From: Streptomyces acidicola
GTDB taxonomy: Bacteria; Actinomycetota; Actinomycetes; Streptomycetales; Streptomycetaceae
Assembly (NCBI RefSeq): GCF_009377235.1
Contig: NZ_VMNX01000025.1
Location: 1 to 58,727 of the forward strand
Length of the DNA stretch: 58,727 nucleotides
Direction of reading: 5' to 3'
The position numbers and the translations under genes were made by a program. Every line of letters begins with the position of its first letter. Within the stretch, counting starts at the first letter, position 1. The notes beneath the pieces are model-generated. The model worked only from the letters and a program-made list of their open reading frames with translations, was not told the DNA's origin and did no database searches. Shown here in pieces: positions 1-8,749 of the stretch.

Positions 1-1
1 G

Positions 2-394
2 CCCGTCCCCGTCGCCGCCCTCCCCCACTCTCGGCTTCGCTCGAGCGGGAGGGACCCCCACCCCCGCAAGCTGCTGCTCGCGGGCCTCGTCACCTCGCTC
101 CTCCTCGCCGGATTCGTCAGCTTCTACGCCTCCGCCAACCCCGACGGCCTGGAGAAGGTGGCCGCCGACAAGGGCATCGACGCCAAGACCGAGGACCATG
201 CCTCCGCCGACTCCCCGCTGGCCGACTACGGCGTGCAGGGCATCACCGACACCCGCCTCTCCGGCGGTCTCGCGGGCGTGATCGGCGTCGGCTTCACCGT
301 CGTCGTTGGCACCGGCATCTTCTGGGCCGTCCGCAGGCGCCGTACGGGCGACACGTCCCCGGCGTCCGTCTCCGACATCCCCGAGAACGCCTGA
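2..394 (+). CDS. Cobalt ECF transporter S component, CbiM/CbiN (PDGLE) C-terminal part
   Basis: The reading frame is open from the window edge, so this is the 3' end of a longer gene. The visible 130 residues show a membrane segment (LLLAGLVTSLLLAGFVSFYA), the PDGLEKVA motif that names the PDGLE domain of CbiN and fused CbiM proteins, an external loop, a second membrane segment (LAGVIGVGFTVVVGTGIFW) and a short basic tail. In cobalt ECF transporters this part helps the CbiM substrate-binding subunit take up Co2+ for cobamide synthesis. cbiQ begins 1 nt after its stop and cbiO follows, which supports the call. A GC-rich hairpin (CCCTCCC at 18-24, GGGAGGG at 47-53) lies in frame inside the gene and encodes a non-conserved stretch. 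Confidence 0.85.
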   Translation, partial: PVPVAALPHSRLRSSGRDPHPRKLLLAGLVTSLLLAGFVSFYASANPDGLEKVAADKGIDAKTEDHASADSPLADYGVQGITDTRLSGGLAGVIGVGFTVVVGTGIFWAVRRRRTGDTSPASVSDIPENA

Positions 395-395
395 C

Positions 396-1157
396 ATGGG
401 GGCGGGCCACGTACACAAGCTCTACCGTCACGGGCGCTCGCCCGTGCACGCCCTGCCGCCGCACACCAAGCTGACGGCCGTCTTCGCGTTCGTGGTGGTC
501 GTGGTGTCCACGCCGCGTACCGCAATCTGGGCGTTCGCGCTGTACGCGGCGCTGCTCGGCACGGTCGCGTACGCGGCTCGCGTGCCCGCCTCCTTCCTGC
601 TGAAGAGGCTGCTGATCGAGATCCCGTTCGTGGCCTTCGCGGTACTCATGCCGTTCGTGGCGCAGGGCGAGCGCGTCGACGTCCTGGGCATGTCGTTGAG
701 CGTCAACGGCCTGTGGGGCGCCTGGAACGTCCTCGCCAAGGGCACCCTGGGCGTCGCCGCCTCCGTCCTCCTCGCCGCCACCACCGAACTGCGCGAACTC
801 CTCCTCGGGCTGCAACGGCTCAGGCTCCCGCCGCTCCTCGTCCAGATCGCGTCCTTCATGATCCGGTACGGCGACGTGATCACCGACGAGATGCGGCGGA
901 TGCGGATCGCGCGGGAGTCCCGCGGGTTCGAGGCCCGTGGCGTACGGCACTGGGGTGTGCTCGCCAAGTCCGCGGGCGCCCTCTTCATCCGCTCCTACGA
1001 GCGCGGCGAGCGCGTGCACCTGGCCATGATCAGCCGGGGGTACGCGGGCTCCATGCCCGTGATCGACGAGGTGACCGCGTCCCGGGCGCAGTGGTCGTAC
1101 GCCCTCGCCCTCCCGTGCGCCGCCCTCGTCGTGTGTCTGTTGGGATGGTTCCTGTGA
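396..1157 (+). CDS. cbiQ: Cobalt ECF transporter T component CbiQ
   Basis: This 253-aa integral membrane protein is the transmembrane coupling subunit that links the substrate-binding CbiM/N part to the ATPase. Several hydrophobic segments lie between about residues 25 and 150. Two cytoplasmic coupling motifs of the EcfT family are visible, ARESRGF near residue 171 and AMISRGY near 209; these arginine-glycine motifs contact the ATPase grooves. A last membrane segment closes the protein. I chose the ATG at 396 because it follows the upstream stop by one base and begins the conserved part (GHVHKLYRHGRSPVHALPPH). The stop overlaps the cbiO start. Order and spacing indicate one operon with the flanking genes. 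Confidence 0.92.
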   Translation: MGAGHVHKLYRHGRSPVHALPPHTKLTAVFAFVVVVVSTPRTAIWAFALYAALLGTVAYAARVPASFLLKRLLIEIPFVAFAVLMPFVAQGERVDVLGMSLSVNGLWGAWNVLAKGTLGVAASVLLAATTELRELLLGLQRLRLPPLLVQIASFMIRYGDVITDEMRRMRIARESRGFEARGVRHWGVLAKSAGALFIRSYERGERVHLAMISRGYAGSMPVIDEVTASRAQWSYALALPCAALVVCLLGWFL

Positions 1158-1933
1158 CCTCAGCATCCACGGATTCCGTGACCCCCGTGCCCTCCCTCGA
1201 AGTGTCCGGGCTCGCCTTCGCCTACCCCGACGGCCACCAGGCCCTGTTCGGAGTGGACTTCAGCCTCGCCCGCGGTGAGCGGGTCGCGCTGCTCGGGCCG
1301 AACGGCGCGGGCAAGACCACCCTCGTGCTGCACCTCAACGGCATCCACACCGCGGGTGCCGGCACGGTGAAGGTCGCCGGGCTCCCGGTCGGCAGGCAGC
1401 ACATGGCCGAGATCCGGCGGCGCGTCGGCATCGTCTTCCAGGACCCGGACGACCAGCTGTTCATGCCGTCCGTACGGGAGGACGTGGCCTTCGGGCCCGC
1501 GGCGGCCGGGCTGAGGGGGGCCGAGCTGGAGGCGCGCGTGGACCGGGCGCTGACGCGGGTCGGCATGGCGGAGTTCAAGGACCGCCCGCCGCACCACCTC
1601 TCCTTCGGGCAGCGCCGCCGGGTGGCCGTGGCGACGGTGCTGGCGATGGAGCCGGAGATCCTCGTCCTGGACGAGCCGTCCTCGAACCTCGACCCCGCCT
1701 CGCGGCGCGAACTCGCCGACATCCTGCGGTCGTTGGACGTCACCGTCCTCATGGTCACGCACGACCTGCCGTACGCCCTCGAACTGTGCCCGCGCTCGCT
1801 CATCCTCAGCGAGGGCGTGATCGCGGCGGACGGGAGGACCGGCGAACTCCTCGCCGACGACGACCTGATGCGCGCCCACCGTCTGGAGCTCCCCTTCGGC
1901 TTCGATCCGCGTTCCGTGCGGACGAGCGCGTGA
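1154..1933 (+). CDS. cbiO: Cobalt ECF transporter ATPase CbiO
   Basis: This is the ATP-binding subunit of the cobalt ECF transporter, about 259 aa. Walker A is GPNGAGKTT (near residue 48), the Q-loop region is FQDPDDQLF (typical of the ECF/Cbi subfamily), the signature is LSFGQRR (near 150), Walker B is ILVLDEPSSNLD (near 169) and the switch histidine lies in VTHD. The GTG at 1154 forms a GTGA overlap with the cbiQ stop and has GGGA upstream. An ATG at 1145 in the same frame is an alternative start. The frame continues far upstream only as a shadow of cbiQ. The product should sit on the inner face of the membrane and drive Co2+ uptake. Confidence 0.92.
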   Translation: MTSASTDSVTPVPSLEVSGLAFAYPDGHQALFGVDFSLARGERVALLGPNGAGKTTLVLHLNGIHTAGAGTVKVAGLPVGRQHMAEIRRRVGIVFQDPDDQLFMPSVREDVAFGPAAAGLRGAELEARVDRALTRVGMAEFKDRPPHHLSFGQRRRVAVATVLAMEPEILVLDEPSSNLDPASRRELADILRSLDVTVLMVTHDLPYALELCPRSLILSEGVIAADGRTGELLADDDLMRAHRLELPFGFDPRSVRTSA

Positions 1934-1935
1934 CG

Positions 1936-1992
1936 AGCACAGGGCACAGGGCACAGGGCACGGAGCACGGAGCACGGAGCACGGAGCACAGG
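1936..1992. repeat. Tandem heptamer repeat (RGCACRG x8)
   Basis: Eight head-to-tail copies of a 7-bp unit (AGCACAG / GGCACAG / GGCACGG / AGCACGG) begin 2 nt after the cbiO stop and run through the gap before the serine hydrolase. No gene or hairpin explains them. Such arrays usually vary in copy number through slippage. Confidence 0.85.
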
Positions 1993-2055
1993 AATCGAAA
2001 CCTCCGCGTGCGTGTTGCACCCGTCGTCGAAGGTGAGCGAAGAGGGAGCACGGGC

Positions 2056-3216
2056 GTGGACGTGAACGGCACAGTGGCCGAGGGCTTCGAGCCGGTGAGG
2101 GACGCGTTCGCAGCGAACTTCGAGACGCTGGGGGAGCGGGGCGCCGCCGTCGCCGTGTACCGGGACGGCCACAAGGTCGTGGACCTGTGGGGCGGCACCC
2201 GGGACGTGGACGGCGACGCGCCCTGGGAGCAGGGCACCGCCCAGATCGTGCGCTCGGCCACGAAGGGCATCGCCGCCGCCGTACCGCTGATGCTGGCCGA
2301 GCGCGGGAAGCTGGACCTGGACGCGCCGGTCGGCGCGTACTGGCCGGAGTTCAAGGCACACGGCAAGGAGCGGGTGCTGGTCCGGCACGTGCTGAACCAC
2401 CGGGCCGGGCTCCCCGTCCTCGACCACCCCCTGACCCCGCAGGAGGCGCTGGACCCGCGCCGGGGCCCCGAGGCGGTCGCCGCCCAGGCCCCCGTGTGGG
2501 AGCCGGGCACCGCCCACGGCTACCACCCGCTGACGTACGGCTGGCTGGTCGACGAGCTGGTGCGACGCGTCACGGGAGGACGGACCGGCGAGTGGATCGC
2601 GTCGGAGATCGCCGGTCCGCTGGGCCTCGACCTGTGGCTGGGGCTGCCCGGATCGCAGGCCGCCCGGGTCGGCCGCGCCGGCCGCACCGAGGCACCCGAA
2701 CCCTCCGGTGGCCTCCGCGTCCGCCCGAAGCGCTCGGTCACCGAGGCCTACGACGACCCGTCCTCCCTCACCCGCCGGGCCTTCGCCGCGATCACCCCGT
2801 TCCCCGACCAGAACGACCCCGCGTACCGCGCGGCGGCCCTCCCCGCCACGAACGGCATCGCCACGGCGGACGGACTGGCCCGCTTCTACGCGTCCCTGAT
2901 CGGCGAGGTGGACGGCGTACGGCTGTTCGCCCCGGAGACCGCGGAGTCGGCCCGCGCCGAGGAGTCCGCGGGTCCGGACCGCACCCTCGTCGTCAACACC
3001 CGCTTCGGTCCGGGCTACATGCTGCACGGCAGCGCGTCACCGCTGCTCGGCCCCGGCTCCTTCGGCCACCCGGGGCGGGGCGGCCCCCTCGGCTTCGCCG
3101 ACCCCGCCACCGGGATCGCCTTCGGCTATGTCACCAACGGGTTCCGCAAGACGGTGACGGCCGACCCGCGGGCCCAGGCACTGGTGCGGGCGGTACGGAA
3201 GGCTGTCGCGGACTGA
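2056..3216 (+). CDS. Serine hydrolase of the beta-lactamase class C / EstB-like family
   Basis: A 386-aa protein of the beta-lactamase-like esterase family (PF00144). The nucleophile motif SATK gives Ser66 and Lys69. A YHP motif near residue 156 (GYHPLTYGW) takes the place of the YxN motif of true class C beta-lactamases, as in EstB and LACTB-type esterases. A late GHPGRGG segment near residue 337 corresponds to the third active-site strand. No signal peptide is seen, so it is probably cytoplasmic. The GTG start at 2056 has GAGGGAG about 8 nt upstream. The substrate cannot be told from sequence; ester or amide hydrolysis is likelier than beta-lactam resistance. The stop codon lies inside the first unit of a decamer tandem repeat. 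Confidence 0.85.
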   Translation: MDVNGTVAEGFEPVRDAFAANFETLGERGAAVAVYRDGHKVVDLWGGTRDVDGDAPWEQGTAQIVRSATKGIAAAVPLMLAERGKLDLDAPVGAYWPEFKAHGKERVLVRHVLNHRAGLPVLDHPLTPQEALDPRRGPEAVAAQAPVWEPGTAHGYHPLTYGWLVDELVRRVTGGRTGEWIASEIAGPLGLDLWLGLPGSQAARVGRAGRTEAPEPSGGLRVRPKRSVTEAYDDPSSLTRRAFAAITPFPDQNDPAYRAAALPATNGIATADGLARFYASLIGEVDGVRLFAPETAESARAEESAGPDRTLVVNTRFGPGYMLHGSASPLLGPGSFGHPGRGGPLGFADPATGIAFGYVTNGFRKTVTADPRAQALVRAVRKAVAD

Positions 3217-3258
3217 CGCGGACTGACGCGGACTGACGCGGACTGACGCGGACTGACC
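3211..3258. repeat. Tandem decamer repeat GACTGACGCG (about 5 copies)
   Basis: Four perfect 10-bp units and a partial fifth begin at the last codons of the serine hydrolase; the first unit contains its TGA stop. The array therefore lies at the end of the gene and could have grown from it by slippage. Confidence 0.9.
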
Positions 3259-3330
3259 CCGGGGCGCCGTTCGCCACTGCGCACCGTGGGGTGACGCCGC
3301 GGCTGCTTACGTGCCTCACGCGGCCCGCGC

Positions 3331-3606
3331 TCAGAGGGCGATCGGATGCGACGTTCTGCCGGACGCCTCGTCGATCTCGTCGTGTGCCTTGGTGAGCAGC
3401 TTCATCGCCAGTTCGTTCAGGGCCCTTGCCCCGGCGATCTCCTCGCCGACCCGTGGCTGATTGGTGTCGCTGCGGTAGCGGCTGGCGTACCCGTGGGCCC
3501 GTACCTCGTTCCCGTCGGGCAGCCGCACGAGAGCCGCCGCCTTGGTGCGCTGATCGTCCTCCTCGAATTCCAGCTCGACATGCCATCCGACTGCGGTGTG
3601 CGTCAT
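3331..3606 (-). CDS. DUF1876 (dsRBD-like) small protein
   Basis: A 91-aa acidic protein whose sequence (VGWHVELEFEEDDQRTKAAALVRLPDG ... HGYASRYRSDTNQPRVGEEIAGARALNELAMKLL) matches my memory of DUF1876, a family common in Streptomyces with a double-stranded-RNA-binding-like fold and no settled function. The ATG at 3606 is preceded by GGAGGTGATC, one of the best ribosome-binding sites in the window, and is preferred over the longer upstream open frame. It stands alone between convergent and same-strand neighbours. Confidence 0.85.
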   Translation of the reverse strand: MTHTAVGWHVELEFEEDDQRTKAAALVRLPDGNEVRAHGYASRYRSDTNQPRVGEEIAGARALNELAMKLLTKAHDEIDEASGRTSHPIAL

Positions 3607-3711
3607 GACGATCACCTCCGGAACCGCTGCTTCCAGGGTGCGCCTCCACGCCCGCCGATGCACGACTTCGCGCCTCGCCCGCGCCCACCGGCAGGGCCTG
3701 ACGCAGCACCG

Positions 3712-4560
3712 CTAGCCCGCCCGAAGCATCAGCCCGATGCCGACCACCACCAGTCCCGCCGCTATGATCCGCGGTGCCCCGAACCGCTCCTTGAAGAACA
3801 CCGCGCCCATCGCCGAACCGACGATGATCGAGGACTCGCGAAGCGCGGCGACAGGCGCCAGCTCGGCCCGGGTCTGGGCCCACAGGACCAGCCCGTACGC
3901 CACCACGGATAGCGCGGCGCCGAGCAGCCCGAGTACGGCGAACGGCCGGAGGACCTGAACGGTCTCCCCACGCCAGCGGCACGCCACCGCATACACCGGG
4001 AGCGCCAGGCCCTCCAGCGCCATCAGCCAGGCGATATAGCCCAGGGACGACCCCGAGGCCCGTACGCCCAGGCCGTCCACCACCGTGTACGCCGCGATCG
4101 ACAGGCCCGTGGCCAGGGCCGCGCCGATCGCCGCCCAGTGCGGACGGCGCCCGCGCAGGCCCCACAGCGCCACCCCCGTCAGCCCGGCGCAGCTCAGCCC
4201 TATGCCGGCCGCCGCCCAGCCGTTGGGCACCTCGTGCGCGACCACGGCCGCCAGCAGGGTCACCACGAGCGGCGCGGTCCCGCGAGCGATCGGATACGCC
4301 TGCCCGAAGTCGCCGAGCCGGAACGACTGCATCAGCAGCACGTAGTAGACGAGGTGGATCACGACTGACGCGATCAGGTACGGCCACGCCCCGGCCGCCG
4401 GGACCGGGACGAACGGCATCGCCGCGAACCCGATGAGTGCGCCACCGCCCGCGATCAGCGTGAAGCCGACCAGCTTGTCGGTGATGCGGTGGGCGATGGC
4501 GTTCCAGCCGGCGTGGGTGACCGCGGCGAGCAGGACGGCCGCGGTCACGGCCGGCGTCAC
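3712..4560 (-). CDS. EamA/DMT-family transporter
   Basis: A 282-aa membrane protein with about ten hydrophobic segments arranged as two halves, typical of drug/metabolite (EamA) exporters. Conserved features include GWNAIAH in helix 1, the ARGTAPL segment in helix 4, and RESSIIVGSAMGAVFFKERFG in the second half. Its GTG start overlaps the TGA of the upstream YbaK-type gene (GTGA at 4557-4560), so the two are translationally coupled. Substrate unknown; the linked deacylase gives no clear hint. Confidence 0.88.
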   Translation of the reverse strand: MTPAVTAAVLLAAVTHAGWNAIAHRITDKLVGFTLIAGGGALIGFAAMPFVPVPAAGAWPYLIASVVIHLVYYVLLMQSFRLGDFGQAYPIARGTAPLVVTLLAAVVAHEVPNGWAAAGIGLSCAGLTGVALWGLRGRRPHWAAIGAALATGLSIAAYTVVDGLGVRASGSSLGYIAWLMALEGLALPVYAVACRWRGETVQVLRPFAVLGLLGAALSVVAYGLVLWAQTRAELAPVAALRESSIIVGSAMGAVFFKERFGAPRIIAAGLVVVGIGLMLRAG

Positions 4561-5168
4561 GCTGTCTGCTCTCGCACGTCGACCAGCGTGGCGCCGGCGT
4601 GCGTGATCAACTCCTTCGGAGCCATGGGGAAGACGGTGTGCGGGGTGCCCGCGGCCGCCCACACGGTGTCGTGGTCCAGCAGTGAACGGTCGGCGAGCAC
4701 ACGGGTCTTCGTCCGGTGCCCGAAGGGTGGCACGCCGCCGATCGCGTACCCGGTCGTCTCCCGTACGACGTCCGCCTTGGCCCGCGTCACCTTCCCGGCG
4801 CCCAGTTCGCGCCGCACGAGCTCCACGTCGACGCGGGAGGCGCCGTCCATGAGGACCAGGACGGGCACCCCGTCGGCCGCGAACACGAGCGACTTGCAGA
4901 TCTGGCTGAGTTCGCATCCGACCGCGGCGGCGGCCTCCGCGGCGGTGCGGGTCGCCTCCGGGAAGCGGCGGATCCGGTCGTGGAGCCCGTCGAGTCCCAA
5001 CTCCGTGAGGGCCTCGGCGAATCGGGGGTGAGCACCCGAAGCGCCCGGAGCACCCGAAGCGCCCGGAGCACCTGAAGCACCTGACCCGGCTGAAGCGGCT
5101 GAAGCGGACACGGTGGAGGCGTCGGAAGCGGTCATGGACGGCACGGTAGTGGTGCGTGTACGGGCCAT
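4557..5168 (-). CDS. YbaK/EbsC family aminoacyl-tRNA deacylase-like protein
   Basis: A 203-aa protein whose C-terminal ~155 residues form a YbaK/ProX-type editing domain. These proteins hydrolyse mischarged aminoacyl-tRNA, classically Cys-tRNAPro. The catalytic lysine is visible in QICKSLVF (Lys92), followed by RVTRAKADVV-like and GYAIGGVPPFGH segments typical of the family. The first 46 residues are a low-complexity Ser/Ala/Gly/Pro linker built from repeats of a GASGAP unit and are not part of the domain. No strong ribosome-binding site marks the start; ATG 5135 is an alternative. It is coupled to the EamA gene. Confidence 0.85.
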   Translation of the reverse strand: MARTRTTTVPSMTASDASTVSASAASAGSGASGAPGASGAPGASGAHPRFAEALTELGLDGLHDRIRRFPEATRTAAEAAAAVGCELSQICKSLVFAADGVPVLVLMDGASRVDVELVRRELGAGKVTRAKADVVRETTGYAIGGVPPFGHRTKTRVLADRSLLDHDTVWAAAGTPHTVFPMAPKELITHAGATLVDVREQTA

Positions 5169-5202
5169 GCGAGCGACTTACCGGGAGTTGTCCCGCCCCG
5201 GG

Positions 5203-6933
5203 TCAGCTGCCCGCCTTCAGCAGCGCCGCCACGATCGGACCGGCCGACTTACCTCCGCGGCCGCCCTGTTGGACCACACCCGCCGACGCGAGGTCACCCT
5301 TCCACGCGGTGAACCAGCCGTTGGGCTTCTTCTGCCCGTCGACCTCCGCGGAGCCGGTCTTGGCACCGAAGTCGGGGCCCAGACCGGCCATCGGCTCCGC
5401 CGCCGAACCCGCGGCCGCCGTGTACTGGAGAAGGTCACGAAGCTGGGTCTGCACCTTCGACGGCATCTTGCGCGAGGCGGTCGCGAGCGAGCGGTCGTCC
5501 ACCGACGGAGCGACCAGGTAGGGCTGCTTGAATTCGCCCGTCTTGGCGGTGGCGACCACGGACGCCATGTTCAGCGGGTTCATACGCACCCCGCCCTGCC
5601 CGATCAGCGACGCCGCCATCTGCGCGTCACTCTGCACCGGCACCGCACCGTCGAACGTCGGCACCCCGACGGACCAGTTGTTCAGGCCGAGCCCGAAGAC
5701 CTGCTGGGTCTCCTTCGTCAGCGAGTCGTTGTCCAGCTTCTTGGCCTGCGAGATGAAGGCCGTGTTGCAGGAGGCCGCGAAGCTCGACTTGAACGTGCCA
5801 CCGTCGATCTTGAACTTGTCGACGTTCTGGAACTTCCAGCCGCCGTACGTCTCGTACTTGGGACAGGGGTGGGGCTTGTCCGACGAGGCGAGGCCCTCCT
5901 CGATGAGCATGGCCGCCGTCACGATCTTCATCGTGGAACCGGGGGCGAGCGAGCCCTGGAAGGCCACGTTGAAGTTCGGGTTGGAGTTCGCCGCGGCCAG
6001 GATCTCGCCGGTCGACGGGCGCATCACCACGACCGAGGCCTGCTTCTTCGCCGACACCTGCTTCTCGGCGGTCTTCTGGAGGCTCGGGCTGAGGGTGGTC
6101 TTCAGCGTCCCGGGCGTGCCCTTGCTCAGCTCCAGCAGGGTCTTGTCCGGGGCCTTCTGGTCGGCTTCCTCGCTCTTGGAGGCCTTGGACGCGTCCTTCG
6201 ACTCCGAGGAATCCGAGGACTCCGACGACTTCGCGCGGACCACCCGCAGTTCGATGCCCGCCTTGCCGCCCGCCGTCTTGCCGTACTTCTCGCGCAGCCC
6301 GTCCAGCACGGTCCCCAAGGACGGGTACTCGGAGGCCGTCAGCTCGCCGCCGTCCCGGTCGAGAGCCTTCACCGGGGGCGTGCCCGCCTCACCGGTCACC
6401 AGCCGGTCGCCCTCACCGAGGTCCGGGTGGACCACCGACGGCTTCCAGCCGACCAGCGGCTTGCCGTCCTTGGCATTCCGTACGACGGTCAGGGACGACT
6501 CGTACGCCAGCGGCTTGCCGGCGGTGCCCTTGTAGGACACCGTGCCTTTCACGGAGAAGGCGACCGCGTCGCCGGAGCGCTTGCCGCGGGTCAGCGTCAC
6601 ATCGCTGATGCGTCCGTCCTCGCCGAAGCCGGTCAGCGCGGCCTTCGCGGCCGCCGCGTCGTCGGTGGCGGCCGCCGCCTTCGTGACGGAGCCGTCCTGC
6701 CAGGCGGTGAGGAACGTCGTGGCGGCGGTGCGGACCTCGGCCGCCGACAGGGGGCCGGTCTTCACAGCATCGGCATCGGAAGCCGAGGACCCGTCCTCCG
6801 CCACCGCGCCACCGCCGAACAGGGCGTACGCGCCGAACGCGCCGCCGCCGACGACCGCGGCGATCAGCCCGCCCACCACGAGCGGGCGCTTATTGCTGCT
6901 GTTTTCCTCGCTGACGCGCCTTCTCTTGCCCAC
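5203..6933 (-). CDS. Class B penicillin-binding protein (MecA-N / transpeptidase), paralog 1
   Basis: A 576-aa membrane-anchored D,D-transpeptidase. Order: short basic N-terminus, one membrane anchor (PLVVGGLIAAVVGGGAFGAYALF), an NTF2-like MecA-N domain, a serine/lysine-rich linker (about residues 225-255), and the transpeptidase domain. The active site is complete: STMK (Ser333/Lys336), SCN (near 390) and KTG (near 523, AKTGSAEVDG). It should crosslink peptidoglycan outside the membrane. The GTG at 6933 was chosen over the longer frame because the anchor follows directly and a GGAGG site lies 11 nt upstream. A close paralog lies directly upstream on the same strand. Confidence 0.9.
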   Translation of the reverse strand: MGKRRRVSEENSSNKRPLVVGGLIAAVVGGGAFGAYALFGGGAVAEDGSSASDADAVKTGPLSAAEVRTAATTFLTAWQDGSVTKAAAATDDAAAAKAALTGFGEDGRISDVTLTRGKRSGDAVAFSVKGTVSYKGTAGKPLAYESSLTVVRNAKDGKPLVGWKPSVVHPDLGEGDRLVTGEAGTPPVKALDRDGGELTASEYPSLGTVLDGLREKYGKTAGGKAGIELRVVRAKSSESSDSSESKDASKASKSEEADQKAPDKTLLELSKGTPGTLKTTLSPSLQKTAEKQVSAKKQASVVVMRPSTGEILAAANSNPNFNVAFQGSLAPGSTMKIVTAAMLIEEGLASSDKPHPCPKYETYGGWKFQNVDKFKIDGGTFKSSFAASCNTAFISQAKKLDNDSLTKETQQVFGLGLNNWSVGVPTFDGAVPVQSDAQMAASLIGQGGVRMNPLNMASVVATAKTGEFKQPYLVAPSVDDRSLATASRKMPSKVQTQLRDLLQYTAAAGSAAEPMAGLGPDFGAKTGSAEVDGQKKPNGWFTAWKGDLASAGVVQQGGRGGKSAGPIVAALLKAGS

Positions 6934-7034
6934 AGCCCTACGTTCCTCCGCTGTCCCCAGGCCCCCGCTGTCCTCACGCTCCTCAAACGAGAACGACAAC
7001 ACCACCCTAGAGTCCCGGTGTGACAGTTGTGACG

Positions 7035-8693
7035 TCAGCCTGCAGCTCGTAGCACGCTTGCGACAATCGGACCGGCCGCGTCGCCGCCGTGACCGCCCTC
7101 CTGGGTCATGGCCGCGGCCGCGACGTCACCCCGGTAGCCGGTGAACCAACTGTTGGACACGGTCTGCCCGTCGACCTCGGCGGAGCCGGTCTTGGCGCCG
7201 ATACTGCCGCCGAGCCCGGACATCGCGGCGGCCGCGGTGCCGCTGGTCGCGGTGCGGTTCATCATCTGGCGCAGCTGCTGGACCGTACTCGCCGACAGGC
7301 CCTTGGCCGTCGCCAGTTGGCGGTCGTCGAGCCCCGGCGGGACGATGACCGGCTGGCGGAAGCTGCCCGTCATGGCGGTCGCTGTGACGGAGGCCATGTT
7401 CAGCGGGCTCATCTGCACCTGGCCCTGGCCGATCATGTTGGCCGCGGTGTCCGGGCCGCCGGAGGCCGGGACCGAACCGTCGAAGGAGGGGATGCCCACC
7501 TTCCAGTCGTTCCGGCCGAGCCCGAACCGTTCCCCGGCCTCCTTCGTCAGCGAGTCGACCTGCACCTCGTCCGCGTACTTCACGAACGCGGTGTTGCAGG
7601 AGCGCGCGAAGCTCTCGGAGAGAGTGGCGTTCTCGTTCGGGTCCATGCCGTCCAGGTTCTTGAAGGTCTGACTCCGCCAGGTGGCGGTGGGCGGGCAGGG
7701 GGCCGGGCCCGTCGACGTCGTGATCCCGTTGTCGATGAGCGTGGCGGCGCTGATGATCTTCATCGTCGACCCCGGCGCCAGTTTGCCGAGGAAGGCCGCG
7801 TTGAAGCCGTCCTCGCGGTGGTTGGCGACGGCCAGCACCTCACCCGTGCTCGGCTTCACGGCCACCACCGACGACTCGGAGAACCTTTCGACCGCTTTCT
7901 CGGCCGCCGCCTGCGCGGTGGCGCTGAGCGTGGTCCGCAGCTCGCCGGCCCGACCCTTGGCGAGTGTCACCAGCGTGGTGTCACCCTGGCCCTCTCCCGC
8001 TCCCTCTGCCGCTCCCTGCCCCGCGCCGGTGTGCCGCACCGCCAGCTCGATGCCGGGCTCGCCGCCGGCCTTGTCGCCGTACTTGTCCCGCAGGGCGTCC
8101 AGGATCGGCCCGAGGGAGGGGTACTTCTCCTCGGTGAGCTCGACGCCGTTGCGGTCCACGGCCCTGATCGGCGGGGCCGCGGCCTCACCCGTGACCAGGG
8201 TGTCGCCCTCGCGCAGCTCCGGGTGCACGACGGACGGCTGCCAGTCGACGAGCGCCCTGCCCGTCGTCTTCCCCCGCACCACGGTCAGTTCACCGTCGTA
8301 CGCGAGCGGCTTGCTCTTCCCGTCGTACGACACCGTGGCCTTGACGGAGAACGGCACGGTCCGGCCGGACGCGGTCCCCGGCGCGATCTTCACGTCACCT
8401 ATGTGCGCCTCGTCACGGTAGGCGGCCAGCAGGCCCTCGGCCTCGGCCTCGTAGTTCGTGTATGACGCGGCCTCGGCGGCCTGTCCCTTCGCCCAGGCCG
8501 CGAAGAACTTCCGCGTCGTCTCCTCGACCTCGTCCCGGCTGGGCGGCCCGGTCTTCACCACGGGCGTCCCGGCCGCGTCCGAACCCCCGTCCCCGCTCAG
8601 CGCGGTCACGAAGTTGTACGCCCCGTACCCGGCACCCCCCACCATCACGGCGAACACCCCACCGACGACGGCGGCCTTTGCCCCCTTGCGCAT
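7035..8693 (-). CDS. Class B penicillin-binding protein (MecA-N / transpeptidase), paralog 2
   Basis: A 552-aa paralog of the neighbouring gene with the same architecture: anchor near residues 6-30, NTF2-like MecA-N domain, short linker (GAGQGAAEGAGEGQG) and transpeptidase domain. Catalytic motifs are STMK (Ser309/Lys312), SCN (RSCNTAFV) and KTG near 501 (AKTGSAEVDGQ). The ATG at 8693 has GGAGGG 7 nt upstream and is preferred to the longer frame. A 9-bp inverted repeat at 8750-8769 sits about 57 nt upstream and could be the operator. The 101-nt spacing to paralog 1 suggests a shared transcript. The pair probably arose by tandem duplication; I recall a similar pair at SCO3156-3157. Confidence 0.9.
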   Translation of the reverse strand: MRKGAKAAVVGGVFAVMVGGAGYGAYNFVTALSGDGGSDAAGTPVVKTGPPSRDEVEETTRKFFAAWAKGQAAEAASYTNYEAEAEGLLAAYRDEAHIGDVKIAPGTASGRTVPFSVKATVSYDGKSKPLAYDGELTVVRGKTTGRALVDWQPSVVHPELREGDTLVTGEAAAPPIRAVDRNGVELTEEKYPSLGPILDALRDKYGDKAGGEPGIELAVRHTGAGQGAAEGAGEGQGDTTLVTLAKGRAGELRTTLSATAQAAAEKAVERFSESSVVAVKPSTGEVLAVANHREDGFNAAFLGKLAPGSTMKIISAATLIDNGITTSTGPAPCPPTATWRSQTFKNLDGMDPNENATLSESFARSCNTAFVKYADEVQVDSLTKEAGERFGLGRNDWKVGIPSFDGSVPASGGPDTAANMIGQGQVQMSPLNMASVTATAMTGSFRQPVIVPPGLDDRQLATAKGLSASTVQQLRQMMNRTATSGTAAAAMSGLGGSIGAKTGSAEVDGQTVSNSWFTGYRGDVAAAAMTQEGGHGGDAAGPIVASVLRAAG

Positions 8694-8749
8694 CGCGCGA
8701 TCCCTCCCCGTTGGCGCCCTCGCGGGCGACACCCCCTGGAACCGAACCG

